Shown here in pieces: positions 30,384 through 39,315 of a stretch of 64,000 bases of DNA; position 1 is the first letter of the stretch; each line of letters begins with the position of its first letter. The position numbers and the translations under genes were made by a program. Origin of the DNA: an uncultured Anaeromyxobacter sp. (GTDB lineage: Bacteria; Myxococcota; Myxococcia; Myxococcales; Anaeromyxobacteraceae); the NCBI GenBank assembly GCA_903874275.1, contig CAIQRS010000141.1, forward strand, positions 1 to 64,000, given 5' to 3'. The notes beneath the pieces are model-generated. The model ran no database searches and was not told where the DNA came from. It was given only the letters and a program-made list of their open reading frames with translations.

Positions 30384-32895
30384 CCGCCTCCGGGCGGGGC
30401 GGCTGGCCGTCCCGCCCGTCCATCCAGGACCCGCGCATGGCCTGGAAGAGCGCCGCGGGGCCGCCCGTGTCGGCGGCCAGCTCCCAGACCGGCACCTCGC
30501 CGAGCCCCTTGAACCAGGCCCGCCCCACGTGCCGGAACATCTCGGCGGGGCGTCCGTCTGCGTGGAAGGTCACCACCAGGCTCTGGGGCCCGACCCCGAA
30601 CCACCAGCGCTGCGTGACCTCCTGGGGCAGCTCGGCCGGGTCGATCTCCACGCGGCGCACGGTGCGCTTCGGCCCCACCGCCTCGAGCCAGGCCGTGAGC
30701 GCCTCCTCGGAGAGCGCGGCGCCGGCGTTGTAGACGTCGCCCGATCCCTCGTCCTCGGCGCGGGCCGCCGCCTCCAGCGCCCTCCGCACCGGCTTCGCCA
30801 CCGCCCGCATCGCGCCGGTCATGTCGCCGGCACGGGCCGCCCGGAGGACCTCGGCGGCCGCGTCGGGCGGGATGGAGAGGGTGAGGGGCTGGCCGATGAA
30901 GAGGCTCCAGGCGTGTCGCAGCCCGGGGTTTCCCTGGGCCGCGCGGGCGGCGGCGAGGAGCTGGTCGGAGCGGGCCCGGGCCGGCGAGGCGCGGGCCGTC
31001 CCGCGGGCCGACTCGTTGATCTTCTCGGCGATGGCCACGCGGTTGTGGCCGAAGGCCTCGTCGTCGATCGACACCACCAGCGGCGCCGGCCCGAAGGAGA
31101 CGAAGACCCCGGCCTCCAGCCCCTCCCCGCGGGTGCGCGAGACGTCGCGCTCCATCTCGGCGGTGAGCCGCGCCGCGGCGGCGGCGTGCAGCGCAGCGCG
31201 ACGGAGCGACTCGCTGCGCTCCGGGCTGCCCGGGGCGGCCCGCTCGGCGGCGACCCGGGCCTCGCTCCGCGCCGCCTGGGCCCGGGCGATCTCGGCGCGA
31301 AACCGCTCCTCGAGCGCCGACACCCTCCCGGCCACGGCGGTGGTGGAGACCTCCCGGGTGAGCCGCTCCTCGTAGGCGGAGAGCAGCCGCCGGATCTCGG
31401 CGGCCAGCGACACCAGCGCCTCGATGTCGCCGGAGAGGGAGATGGCGTCGCCGAGCAGGTTGTTCACCGAGACGCCACCCCGGTCGGCCAGGTGCTCCAT
31501 GCCGGTGAAGCGCGCCTTGGCCGCGGCCAGGATGGGCAGGTAGAACTCGCGCCGGAGGAACTCGGCCATGGACGCCGGCCCCAGCAGGCTCGTACGCCGG
31601 GTGAAGTCCTTCACGTCGGCGAAGAGGTGGGCGATGGGGAGCTCCCGGGCCGCCACCAGGATGGGGGCCGGGCGGGCCGAGATCCGGTAGAGCCGCCCCG
31701 CCTCCCACTCCGCGTCGGGGGTCCCGGCCCCGGACGGCGGGACCAGCGCCCGGCGGGCCGGGAGGGCGAGCCGCTCCAGCGTCTGGTCGGCGAGCACGCC
31801 GGCCGCCGCGAGCCCGTAGATCTGGCGCGCCTCGTCGGGCCGCAGCCCGACCGCCGTGGCCGGCTCGCGCGGTTTCCAGGCCCGCAGCGCGCGCAGCGCC
31901 TGCTCGAGCGCGCTGGCGCCGTCCCCGGCCACCGCGCCCGCGAGCGCCTGCTGGATGCGGCCGGCCAGGTCGTTCCGCCCCGACTCGTCGGAGATGGCCT
32001 GTGCAAGCCCCCCCGGGGCGAACAGCACGGAACGGAGGTCGGCGGCCGCGGCGCCCTTCCCCGCTTCCTCGGCCGCCAGGCCGGCCGCGACGAGCAGACC
32101 CCTGAGCCTCCAGAGCGCCACCGCCCCCTCGGCCTTGCGGGAGGCCTCCTCGTCCTCGGCCAGCGCGGACGCCACTGCCCCGATGGCGATGTCCGGCTCC
32201 CCCCCGGCGATGAGCCCCGTCCCGAGCTCCTCGGCGCGGGGGATCCCGGCCAGGAGCTCCGGACCGTAGAGGGTGGAACCCCCGCCTGAGAGGCCGCCCC
32301 GGCCGCCTGCCAGCGCGGCGGGGTTCACCACCGCCTCGATGCGCAGGAGCATCGGGTCGTCGTCCCGGAGCCCGCGGTCGCGGGCGAACCGCGCCACACC
32401 GGTGCGCGCCGACACCCAGAGGGCGGTGAGGGCGGCGGTGCGCAGGTGGCGGTCGTGGGGGGCGCGGGGCAGGACGTCCCGCAGCCCTGCAGCAGCCGCC
32501 TGGAGCGCTCCGGAGAGGGCCAGCGCGACCAGGAAGGGGGTCTCCTCCTGCCGGGGCGAGGACTCCATCTCCACGGCGGCGCCCCGGAGCGCGGCGATCC
32601 AGAGCGCGGTGAGGGACCGCCCCCGGCCTCCCGGCCCCATCCAGGCGGTGAAGAGCCCGCCGTGCAGGGCGGGGTGGGCCGCCAGGGCCAGCCGGGCCGC
32701 CCCCCGGAGGTCGGGCCCGCCGGTGGTGGGGGCGAGCTGATCCACGACGGCCGGGAGGGAGGCGTAGTCCTCCCGGAGGTAGAGCCGGTCGAGCTCGTCG
32801 GCCGGGAGGAACCGGCCGTGCTGGATGCTGAGGAGCAGCCCCAGCTGGTCCACCGCCCCCCGGACCAGGGCGGCGGCGTCGGGGGAGAGCTCCAC
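30361..32895 (-). CDS. Large protein with a diverged class III nucleotidyl cyclase domain
   Basis: 844 residues from GTG 32895; coding clearly continues upstream (next entry). Residues 1-420 are helical, Ala/Leu/Arg-rich and unrecognised. From 425 a class III cyclase fold is visible: the first metal Asp in F-A-D427-V-K-D-F-T, the second in L-L-G-D483-A, and the transition-state pair N627-x3-R631 in I-N-E-S-A-R. Between these, residues about 500-595 form an inserted Ala/Glu/Arg-rich coiled coil. A C-terminal ~200-residue region (630-844) is unassigned. The key residues are kept, so cyclase activity is plausible though the domain is far from typical. Predicted cytoplasmic. It is divergent from panD. 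Confidence 0.75.
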   Translation of the reverse strand: MELSPDAAALVRGAVDQLGLLLSIQHGRFLPADELDRLYLREDYASLPAVVDQLAPTTGGPDLRGAARLALAAHPALHGGLFTAWMGPGGRGRSLTALWIAALRGAAVEMESSPRQEETPFLVALALSGALQAAAAGLRDVLPRAPHDRHLRTAALTALWVSARTGVARFARDRGLRDDDPMLLRIEAVVNPAALAGGRGGLSGGGSTLYGPELLAGIPRAEELGTGLIAGGEPDIAIGAVASALAEDEEASRKAEGAVALWRLRGLLVAAGLAAEEAGKGAAAADLRSVLFAPGGLAQAISDESGRNDLAGRIQQALAGAVAGDGASALEQALRALRAWKPREPATAVGLRPDEARQIYGLAAAGVLADQTLERLALPARRALVPPSGAGTPDAEWEAGRLYRISARPAPILVAARELPIAHLFADVKDFTRRTSLLGPASMAEFLRREFYLPILAAAKARFTGMEHLADRGGVSVNNLLGDAISLSGDIEALVSLAAEIRRLLSAYEERLTREVSTTAVAGRVSALEERFRAEIARAQAARSEARVAAERAAPGSPERSESLRRAALHAAAAARLTAEMERDVSRTRGEGLEAGVFVSFGPAPLVVSIDDEAFGHNRVAIAEKINESARGTARASPARARSDQLLAAARAAQGNPGLRHAWSLFIGQPLTLSIPPDAAAEVLRAARAGDMTGAMRAVAKPVRRALEAAARAEDEGSGDVYNAGAALSEEALTAWLEAVGPKRTVRRVEIDPAELPQEVTQRWWFGVGPQSLVVTFHADGRPAEMFRHVGRAWFKGLGEVPVWELAADTGGPAALFQAMRGSWMDGRDGQPPRPEAVSPSAGS

Positions 32896-33072
32896 CGGGA
32901 CCCGCAGGTCGGCGTGGGAGGTGCCCAGCTGGAAGCGCAGGCGCGCCGGATCGAGGCGCAGGAAGGGCTCTCCGCGCGCGCGGGCCTCGGCCAGGATGCG
33001 CAGCCGCCGGGCCGCGATCGGGTCCTGCCCGGCCTCCCTTTCACCGGATGCCTTGATCGAAAGCCTCCCTCC
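32896..33072 (-). other. Upstream coding extension of the cyclase-like gene with a probable ATC start
   Basis: The cyclase-like frame stays open from 32895 back to a TGA at 33090-33088, with near-complete G/C third positions, so it is coding. It contains no ATG, GTG or TTG. A GGAGGGAGG Shine-Dalgarno lies at 33072-33064, and six bases later comes ATC at 33057-33055. A start there gives an N-terminus M-K-A-S-G-E-R-E and an 898-residue protein. AUC is a very rare initiator; a substitution or sequence error is the alternative. Confidence 0.55.
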
Positions 33073-33089
33073 GGGTAGAAAACCCGATC

Positions 33090-33485
33090 ATGCGCCGGAC
33101 GCTCTTCAAGTCCAAGATACACCGCGCGACGGTGACCCAGGCAGACCTCGACTACGAGGGCTCGGTCTCCATCGACGAGGACCTGCTCGACGCGGCCGGG
33201 ATCCTGGAGTTCGAGGCCGTCCACATCTGGAACATCACGCGCGGGACGAGGCTCCAGACCTACTCCATCAAGGGCGCGCGCGGCAGCGGCGTCATCTGCA
33301 TCAACGGGGCGGCGGCCCACCTGAACCGCCCCGGCGACATGGTCATCCTCGCCACCTTCGCCGAGTACGAGGAGGCGGAGGCCCGCACCCACGTGCCCAA
33401 GGTGGTGCTGGTGGACGCGAAGAACAAGGTGGTCGCCAGGGACGTGGCCGAGATCGCCGGCCCGGCCAGGCGGGTGGTCGCATGA
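33090..33485 (+). CDS. panD: Aspartate 1-decarboxylase precursor
   Basis: 131 residues. The self-cleavage site is Gly24-Ser25 in Y-E-G-S-V; the serine becomes the pyruvoyl cofactor. K9 and R54-type positions of the family are in conserved contexts ([26 protein letters not shown]). The enzyme makes β-alanine for pantothenate and CoA. Unusually it is the first gene of the tryptophan operon here: its TGA overlaps the ATG at 33482 that precedes trpE. Confidence 0.96.
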   Translation: MRRTLFKSKIHRATVTQADLDYEGSVSIDEDLLDAAGILEFEAVHIWNITRGTRLQTYSIKGARGSGVICINGAAAHLNRPGDMVILATFAEYEEAEARTHVPKVVLVDAKNKVVARDVAEIAGPARRVVA

Positions 33486-33505
33486 CGGTGTTTCTTTGGC
33501 GCTGA
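33482..33505 (+). promoter_or_regulatory. Seven-codon frame with a CTT-TGG slip site before trpE: possible tryptophan-sensing frameshift element
   Basis: ATG 33482 overlaps the panD stop (ATGA) and encodes M-T-V-F-L-W-R, then TGA at 33503-33505. The codons TTT CTT are atypical for this GC-rich genome. If the ribosome slips +1 from CTT (33494-33496) onto TTT (33495-33497), the next codon is GGC 33498, which is in the trpE frame. That yields M-T-V-F-L-G-A-D-S-L and then the TrpE family N-terminus. CTT-T is the +1 slip sequence of prfB; here the A-site codon is TGG (Trp) instead of a stop. The alternatives are a plain one-base error or an ordinary leader peptide. Confidence 0.5.
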
Positions 33506-33572
33506 CTCCCTGCGCGCCTCCCCCGACCTCGCGACGTTCGAGAGCCTCTGCAAGCCGGGGCGCGCCATCCCC

Positions 33573-35027
33573 GTGCGCGTCGAGATCGAGGCCGACACCG
33601 AGACCCCGGTCTCGGCGTTCCTGAAGCTCTCCCGCGGGAAGCGGCAAGCCTTCCTGCTCGAGTCGGTGGAGGGGGGCGAGCGCTCCGGCCGCTTCAGCTT
33701 CCTGGGCGCCGGGCCCCGGAGCTGCATGTCCTGGCGGCTCGGCCAGCCGGCCGACCCCATCGCCTGGATCCGGCGCGAGCTCGCGGGCCACCAGGCGGTG
33801 CGCATCCCCGGCACCCCGCGCTTCTCGGGTGGGCTGGTCGGCTTCCTCTCCTACGACGCGGTCAAGCTCTTCGAGCCCCGCGTCCCGGTGGCCAGGGAGG
33901 ACGAGCTCGGCTTCCCCGACGCGCTCTTCATGGACTTCGACCAGGTGGTCGCCTTCGACAACCTGCGCCACTCGCTGCACGTCATCTCCGAGGTCCGCTG
34001 CGAGGAGGGGGACGACCCGCGCGCCCTCTACCACGCCGCGCTGGCCCGCATCGGCGGGACCATGGCGACGCTCTCCCGGCCGCTCCGGGACCGTCGGACT
34101 CCCGCGAACCGCCACGCCGCCGAGCTGCGCCCCCGGGTGGAGAGGAAGGCGTTCGAGCGGGCCGTTCGGCGCGCCCAGGAGTACGTGAAGGCCGGCGACT
34201 GCCAGCAGATCGTGCTCTCGCAGCGCTTCGACGCCGAGGTCTCGGTGCCGCCCTTCGAGGTCTACCGGGCGTTGCGCCGGGTGAACCCCTCGCCCTACCT
34301 CTTCTACCTCCAGAACGGGACGCAGGCGCTGGTGGGCAGCTCTCCCGAGACCCTCATCAAGCTCGAGGACGGCGAGGTCACGCTCCGCCCCATCGCCGGG
34401 ACCCGGCGCCGCGGGAAGGACCCCGAGGAGGACCGGCGGCTCGAGGAGGAGCTGCGCGCCGACCCCAAGGAGAACGCCGAGCACGTCATGCTCGTCGACC
34501 TGGGGCGCAACGACGTGGGGCGGGTCAGCGCCGTCGGCTCGGTGCGGGTGACGCAGCTCAAGACGGTGGAGCGCTACTCGCACGTCATGCACCTCGTCTC
34601 CGAGGTGAAGGGGCGGCTCGCCGCCGGGCTCGACTCGGTGGACGTGCTGCGGGCCGGCTTCCCGGCCGGCACCGTCTCCGGCTCGCCCAAGGTGCGGGCC
34701 ATGCAGATCATCGACGAGCTGGAGCCGGCCCGGCGCGGCCCGTACGCCGGGGCGGTGGGCTACTTCGACCGCGGCGGCGACATGGAGATGTGCATCGCCA
34801 TCCGCACCCTCATGCAGTCGGGGCGGCGCATCTCGGTGCAGGCCGGCGCCGGGCTGGTCTACGACTCGAAGCCGGCCGCCGAGTACCAGGAGACGGTGAA
34901 CAAGGCCCGCGCCCTCTTCACGGCGGTGGCCCAGGCCGAGTCGCGCGACCTCGACGGCAAGGCCTCGCCGGTGCGGGGCGCCGAGCCGGTGCGGCGCGCC
35001 CGGCGCCGGGGGAGGGCAGCCCCGTGA
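33573..35027 (+). CDS. trpE: Anthranilate synthase component I
   Basis: 484 residues from GTG 33573; about 514 if read from ATG 33482 through a +1 shift. The residues encoded at 33501-33572 (F-E-S-L-C-K-P-G-R-A-I-P) match the usual TrpE N-terminus before the V-x-x-E-x-x-A-D-x-x-T-P segment, so GTG 33573 is probably not the true start. The catalytic chorismate-binding half is intact: PSPYLFYL, GSSPETL, PIAGTRRRG, DLGRNDVGRV, FPAGTVSGSPKVRAM and IRTLM. With TrpG it converts chorismate and glutamine to anthranilate. The stop overlaps the trpG start (GTGA). Confidence 0.93.
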   Translation: MRVEIEADTETPVSAFLKLSRGKRQAFLLESVEGGERSGRFSFLGAGPRSCMSWRLGQPADPIAWIRRELAGHQAVRIPGTPRFSGGLVGFLSYDAVKLFEPRVPVAREDELGFPDALFMDFDQVVAFDNLRHSLHVISEVRCEEGDDPRALYHAALARIGGTMATLSRPLRDRRTPANRHAAELRPRVERKAFERAVRRAQEYVKAGDCQQIVLSQRFDAEVSVPPFEVYRALRRVNPSPYLFYLQNGTQALVGSSPETLIKLEDGEVTLRPIAGTRRRGKDPEEDRRLEEELRADPKENAEHVMLVDLGRNDVGRVSAVGSVRVTQLKTVERYSHVMHLVSEVKGRLAAGLDSVDVLRAGFPAGTVSGSPKVRAMQIIDELEPARRGPYAGAVGYFDRGGDMEMCIAIRTLMQSGRRISVQAGAGLVYDSKPAAEYQETVNKARALFTAVAQAESRDLDGKASPVRGAEPVRRARRRGRAAP

Positions 35028-35617
35028 AGCCCCGCCTGGTCCTCGTGGACAACTACGACTCCTTCACCTGGAACCTGGTCCAGTACCTGGGCGAGCTGGG
35101 CGCCGAGGTGCGCGTCTTCCGAAACGACGCCATCGACGTGGCCGGGATCCGCAAGCTCCGCCCGCACGGGCTGGTCGTCTCGCCCGGCCCCTGCACCCCC
35201 GACGAGGCCGGCGTGAGCCTCACCGCCATCCGGGAGCTCGCCGGGGCGCTGCCCATCCTCGGCGTCTGCCTGGGACACCAGGCCATCGGGCAGGCCTTCG
35301 GCGGCAAGGTGATCCGCAACGAGCGCATCGTCCACGGCAAGTCGAGCCCGGTGCTCCACCGGGGCGACGGGATCTACGCCGGGATCCCCTCCCCGTTCGA
35401 CGCCGGGCGCTACCACTCGCTGGTGGTCGAGCGCTCCTCGCTCCCCCGGGTGCTGACCGTGACCTCCTGGACGCGCGAGGGGGAAGTGATGGGTCTGCGC
35501 CACCGCAAGCTCGACGTGGAGGGCGTGCAGTTTCACCCGGAGTCGGTGCTGACCGGCCACGGGAAGGCGCTGCTGGGGAACTGGCTGGCCCGCGTGCGGG
35601 CCGGGAGGCGGCCGTGA
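35024..35617 (+). CDS. trpG: Anthranilate synthase component II (glutamine amidotransferase)
   Basis: 197 residues from GTG 35024. The class I amidotransferase triad is visible: the nucleophile in GVCLGHQAIG and the His/Glu pair in G-V-Q-F-H-P-E-S-V. The N-terminal V-D-N-Y-D-S-F-T-W-N-L and SPGPCTPDEAG are typical. It supplies ammonia to TrpE. Overlaps of 4 nt with trpE and trpD couple its translation to both. A role in p-aminobenzoate synthesis as well is possible, as in organisms with a shared subunit. Confidence 0.95.
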   Translation: MKPRLVLVDNYDSFTWNLVQYLGELGAEVRVFRNDAIDVAGIRKLRPHGLVVSPGPCTPDEAGVSLTAIRELAGALPILGVCLGHQAIGQAFGGKVIRNERIVHGKSSPVLHRGDGIYAGIPSPFDAGRYHSLVVERSSLPRVLTVTSWTREGEVMGLRHRKLDVEGVQFHPESVLTGHGKALLGNWLARVRAGRRP

Positions 35618-36621
35618 TCGTGCAGGCCATCGGGCGGCTCGTCGCCGGGAACGACCTCTCCCGCGCGGAGATGGTGGAGCTCATGGGCGAGGTGGCCGAC
35701 GGCGGCGCCACCCCGGCCCAGGTGGGCGCCTTCCTGGCCGCGCTGCGGCTCAAGGGGGAGACGGTCGAGGAGATCGCCGGCGCCGCCCAGGTGATGCGGC
35801 AGCGTGCCGAGCGGGTCCGGGTGGACCAGGCGGTCTTCGTGGACACCTGCGGCACCGGCGGCGACGGGCAGAACACCTTCAACATCTCGACCACGGCGGC
35901 GTTCGCCGTGGCCGGGGCCGGCGTGACGGTGGCCAAGCACGGCAACCGCTCGGTCTCCTCGAAGTGCGGCTCGGCCGACGTGCTCTCCGCGCTGGGGGTG
36001 GACGTGGACGCGCCCCGGGAACGGGTGGAGCGCTGCATCGCCGAGGTGGGCATCGGATTCCTCTTCGCGCCCCGGCTTCACCCCGCGTTCAAGGCGGTGG
36101 CCGGCATCCGGCGCGAGCTGGCCATCCGCACGGTCTTCAACCTGCTCGGGCCGCTGGCCAACCCGGCCGGGGCGCGGCATCAGGTCATGGGGGTCTACGA
36201 GCCGCGCTGGGTGCCCATCATCGGCGGGGTGCTGGCCGCACTGGGTTCGGCCCACGCCTTCGTGGTCCACGGCCAGGGGCTCGACGAGATCGCGGTCACC
36301 GGCACGACGCTCGTGGCCGAGGTGGTGGGCGGCGCGGTGCGGACCTTCGAGATCACGCCGGAGGAGCTGGGCGTGGGTCGCTGGCCGGCCGCGGCCCTGG
36401 CCGGCGGGGACGCCGAGGAGAACGCCCGCATCACCCGCGCCGTCCTCTCCGGGGCGAAGGGCGCGCCGCGCGACGCGGTGCTGGCCAACGCCGCGGCCGC
36501 GCTGGTCGCCGCGGGGGCTGCGCCGGACCTGCGCGCCGGCGTCCTCCTCGCCGCCGACTCCATCGACCGGGGCGCGGCCGCGGAGAAGCTCGAGCGGCTC
36601 GCCGCCGTGAGCCGGGCATGA
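35614..36621 (+). CDS. trpD: Anthranilate phosphoribosyltransferase
   Basis: 335 residues from GTG 35614. Family motifs: the PRPP loop C-G-T-G-G-D-G, F-N-I-S-T, K-H-G-N-R, and R-T-V-F-N-L-L-G-P-L-x-N-P. It transfers phosphoribosyl from PRPP to anthranilate, the second step of the branch. It overlaps trpG (GTGA) and trpC (ATGA). Confidence 0.96.
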   Translation: MIVQAIGRLVAGNDLSRAEMVELMGEVADGGATPAQVGAFLAALRLKGETVEEIAGAAQVMRQRAERVRVDQAVFVDTCGTGGDGQNTFNISTTAAFAVAGAGVTVAKHGNRSVSSKCGSADVLSALGVDVDAPRERVERCIAEVGIGFLFAPRLHPAFKAVAGIRRELAIRTVFNLLGPLANPAGARHQVMGVYEPRWVPIIGGVLAALGSAHAFVVHGQGLDEIAVTGTTLVAEVVGGAVRTFEITPEELGVGRWPAAALAGGDAEENARITRAVLSGAKGAPRDAVLANAAAALVAAGAAPDLRAGVLLAADSIDRGAAAEKLERLAAVSRA

Positions 36622-37403
36622 CCATCCTGGCCGAGATCCTCGCGCGGAAGGCGCGCGAGGTGGAGGAGCGCCGGGCGGTGCTCTCCGAGCCGGAGCTGGA
36701 GGCGCGGGCCCTGGCCACGCCGCGCCCGCGCCGGCTGGAGGACGTCCTCTCGCCGCCCGGGGGCCCGGTCCGCATCATCGCCGAGGTGAAGCGGGCCAGC
36801 CCCTCGGCCGGCGCCATCGACTCCGGGCTCGACGCCCCGGCCCAGGCGGCCCGCTACGCCGCCGCGGGCGCGGCCGCGGTCTCGGTCCTCACCGACGGCC
36901 CCGGCTTCGGGGGTTCCCTCGACGACCTGGCCTCCGCACGGGCGCGGGTCGAGGTGCCCCTGCTCCGCAAGGACTTCGTGCTCTCGCGCTACCAGCTGCT
37001 CGAGGCCCGTGCCTGGGGCGCCGACGCCGCGCTGCTCATCGTCTCGGCCCTGCCGGGCGACCTGCTGCGCCGCCGCCTGGACGACTGCGCCGCGCTCGGC
37101 CTCTCGGCCCTGGTGGAGGTCCACGACCTCCCGGAGGCGGAGATCGCGGTCCGCGCCGGGGCCCGCATCGTGGGGGTCAACAACCGCGACCTCCGGACCT
37201 TCCGGGTGGACCTCTCGGCCAGCGAGGTGGTCCTGGGGGCGCTGCCGGCCGCGGTGCGCGGCGTCTCGGAGAGCGGCATCCGTACCCCCGCCGACGTGGC
37301 CCGGCTGCGCCGCGCCGGGGCGGTGAACTTCCTGGTCGGCGAGGCGCTGGTCCGCGCCACCGACCCGGGCGTCCTCCTCGCGGAGATGGCGGCGGCGCGG
37401 TGA
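36618..37403 (+). CDS. trpC: Indole-3-glycerol-phosphate synthase
   Basis: 261 residues from ATG 36618, overlapping the trpD stop. The (βα)8 barrel is marked by [11 protein letters not shown] (catalytic Lys), L-L-R-K-D-F, V-E-V-H, G-V-N-N-R-D-L and V-S-E-S-G-I. It closes the indole ring from CdRP. A longer open frame upstream is only a shadow of trpD. It is separate from trpF, unlike the enterobacterial fusion. Confidence 0.96.
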   Translation: MTILAEILARKAREVEERRAVLSEPELEARALATPRPRRLEDVLSPPGGPVRIIAEVKRASPSAGAIDSGLDAPAQAARYAAAGAAAVSVLTDGPGFGGSLDDLASARARVEVPLLRKDFVLSRYQLLEARAWGADAALLIVSALPGDLLRRRLDDCAALGLSALVEVHDLPEAEIAVRAGARIVGVNNRDLRTFRVDLSASEVVLGALPAAVRGVSESGIRTPADVARLRRAGAVNFLVGEALVRATDPGVLLAEMAAAR

Positions 37404-38023
37404 GGATCGCGCGCATCAAGATCTGCGGCGTGACCCGCCTCGACGACGCGCTCCTCGCGGCACGGCTGGGCGCCGACGCGCTGGGCTTCAACTTCTGGCC
37501 CGGGTCGAAGCGCCACGTCACGGCCGCCGCGGCCCGGCAGATCATCGCCCGCCTCCCCCCCTTCGTGACCCCGGTGGGGGTCTTCGTGAACCAGCCCGAG
37601 GGGGAGATGCGCGCCATCGCCGCCGAGACCGGCATCCAGGTGTTCCAGCTCCACGGCGACGAACCGCCCGAGCTCTGCTCGCGGCTGCCGCTGCCCGTGG
37701 TGAAGGCCATCCCGGTGGACCAGGTGGCCACCCTCTCGAAGCTCCTCTCCTACGAGGTGCAGGCCTTCCTCCTCGACACGCCCTCGCGCGGCTTCGGCGG
37801 GACCGGACGCCCCTTCGACTGGTCGCTCGCCGAGGGGGTCTCCGAGGCGGCGCCGGTGATCCTGGCCGGCGGCCTCACCCCGGAGAACGTCGCCGACGCC
37901 GTCCGGGCCGTGCGCCCCTGGGCCGTGGACGTGGCCAGCGGCGTCGAGTCTTCACCAGGCGTGAAAGATCCCGGGCTCATGTCCCGCTTCGTCACCGCCG
38001 TCCGCGAGGTGCGCCTCCCATGA
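37400..38023 (+). CDS. trpF: Phosphoribosylanthranilate isomerase
   Basis: 207 residues from GTG 37400 (GTGA overlap with trpC). K-I-C-G-V-T-R near the N-terminus carries the catalytic Cys. F-x-F-W-P-G-S-K-R, G-V-F-V-N, Q-L-H-G-D-E and A-G-G-L-T-P-E-N-V are all in place, with the general acid Asp in F-L-L-D-T. It performs the Amadori rearrangement of PRA to CdRP. It overlaps trpB by ATGA. Confidence 0.96.
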   Translation: MRIARIKICGVTRLDDALLAARLGADALGFNFWPGSKRHVTAAAARQIIARLPPFVTPVGVFVNQPEGEMRAIAAETGIQVFQLHGDEPPELCSRLPLPVVKAIPVDQVATLSKLLSYEVQAFLLDTPSRGFGGTGRPFDWSLAEGVSEAAPVILAGGLTPENVADAVRAVRPWAVDVASGVESSPGVKDPGLMSRFVTAVREVRLP

Positions 38024-39315
38024 ACCTTCCCGACGCCGCCGGCCACTACGGCCCGTACGGGGGACGCTACGTCCCCGAGACGCTGGTCCCCGCGCTCGAC
38101 GAGCTCACGGCGGCCTGGCAGGCGGCCCGCCGCGATCCGGTCTTCGCCGAGGAGCTGACCCGGCTCCTCACCCGCTTCGCCGGGCGCCCCACCCCGCTGG
38201 GCGACGCGCTGCGCATGGGCGCCGACGCCGGGGGCTGCCGGATCGCGCTCAAGCGCGAGGACCTCTGCCACACCGGCGCGCACAAGATCAACAACACGCT
38301 GGGTCAGGTGCTGCTGGCGCGCCGCATGGGCAAGCGGCGCATCATCGCCGAGACCGGCGCCGGGCAGCACGGCGTGGCCACCGCCACCGCGGCGGCCCTC
38401 TTCGGCATGCCCTGCGACGTCTACATGGGCGCGCTCGACGTCGAGCGGCAGGCGCTCAACGTCTTCCGCATGCAGCTGCTCGGGGCGCGGGTGGTGCCGG
38501 TGCAGTCCGGGTCGCGGACGCTCAAGGATGCGATGAACGAGGCCATCCGCGACTGGGTCACCAACGTCGAGGGCACCCACTACATCATCGGATCGGTGGC
38601 CGGACCGCACCCCTATCCGGCCATGGTCCGCGACTTCCAGTCGGTCATCGGCGACGAGGCCCGGGCCCAGATCCTCCAGATCGCCGGGCGGCTGCCGGAT
38701 GCGGTGGTGGCCTGCGTGGGCGGCGGCTCCAACGCCATGGGGATCTTCTCGGCCTTCATCCCCGACCGGGCCGTGCGACTGGTGGGGGTCGAGGCGGCCG
38801 GGTACGGACTCGACACCGGCAAGCACGGCGCGGCGCTGGCGCGCGGGCGGCCGGGGGTGCTGCACGGGTCGAAGAGCTACCTCCTGCAGGACGGCGACGG
38901 GCAGATCATCGAGGCCCACTCCATCAGCGCCGGGCTCGACTACCCGGGCGTGGGGCCCGAGCTCGCCTGGCTCAAGGACGAGGGGCGGCTCGAGCTGCGG
39001 CAGGCCACCGACGACGAGGCGCTGGACGCGCTCGGCTACCTGGCCCGGACCGAGGGGATCATCCCGGCGCTGGAGACCGCACACGCCGTCGCCGCCGCGC
39101 GGGACCTGGCCCGGGAGCTGGGGCCGAGGGGTTTGCTCCTGGTGAACGTGTCCGGGCGGGGGGACAAGGACGTCCAGCAGCTGCGGGCCGCATCACAGGA
39201 GCGGGCCGCCACCAGGACGCGACGGCGACCGGCGGGAAAGCGGCCCGCGACAAGACCCCGCAAACACTCTCCGCGTGCCAAGCGGAATCCGCAGTCCACC
39301 CGGAGGTCCCCATGA
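38020..39315 (+). CDS. trpB: Tryptophan synthase beta chain with a basic C-terminal tail
   Basis: 431 residues from ATG 38020. The PLP lysine lies in [17 protein letters not shown], the cofactor-phosphate loop G-G-G-S-N-A-M-G and S-G-R-G-D-K-D are normal. It joins indole and serine to give tryptophan. The family usually ends soon after G-R-G-D-K-D. Here about 40 further residues, very rich in Arg, Lys, Pro and Ser, reach the trpA overlap. The tail is unlikely to affect the active site; RNA binding, complex formation or neutral read-through to keep the ATGA overlap are possible. Confidence 0.95.
   Translation: MNLPDAAGHYGPYGGRYVPETLVPALDELTAAWQAARRDPVFAEELTRLLTRFAGRPTPLGDALRMGADAGGCRIALKREDLCHTGAHKINNTLGQVLLARRMGKRRIIAETGAGQHGVATATAAALFGMPCDVYMGALDVERQALNVFRMQLLGARVVPVQSGSRTLKDAMNEAIRDWVTNVEGTHYIIGSVAGPHPYPAMVRDFQSVIGDEARAQILQIAGRLPDAVVACVGGGSNAMGIFSAFIPDRAVRLVGVEAAGYGLDTGKHGAALARGRPGVLHGSKSYLLQDGDGQIIEAHSISAGLDYPGVGPELAWLKDEGRLELRQATDDEALDALGYLARTEGIIPALETAHAVAAARDLARELGPRGLLLVNVSGRGDKDVQQLRAASQERAATRTRRRPAGKRPATRPRKHSPRAKRNPQSTRRSP

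Noticed and set aside
33482-33505. A classical Trp attenuator leader before trpE
   Set aside because: Only one Trp codon is present and no alternative terminator hairpin was seen between it and trpE; the frameshift or sequence-error explanation fits better.
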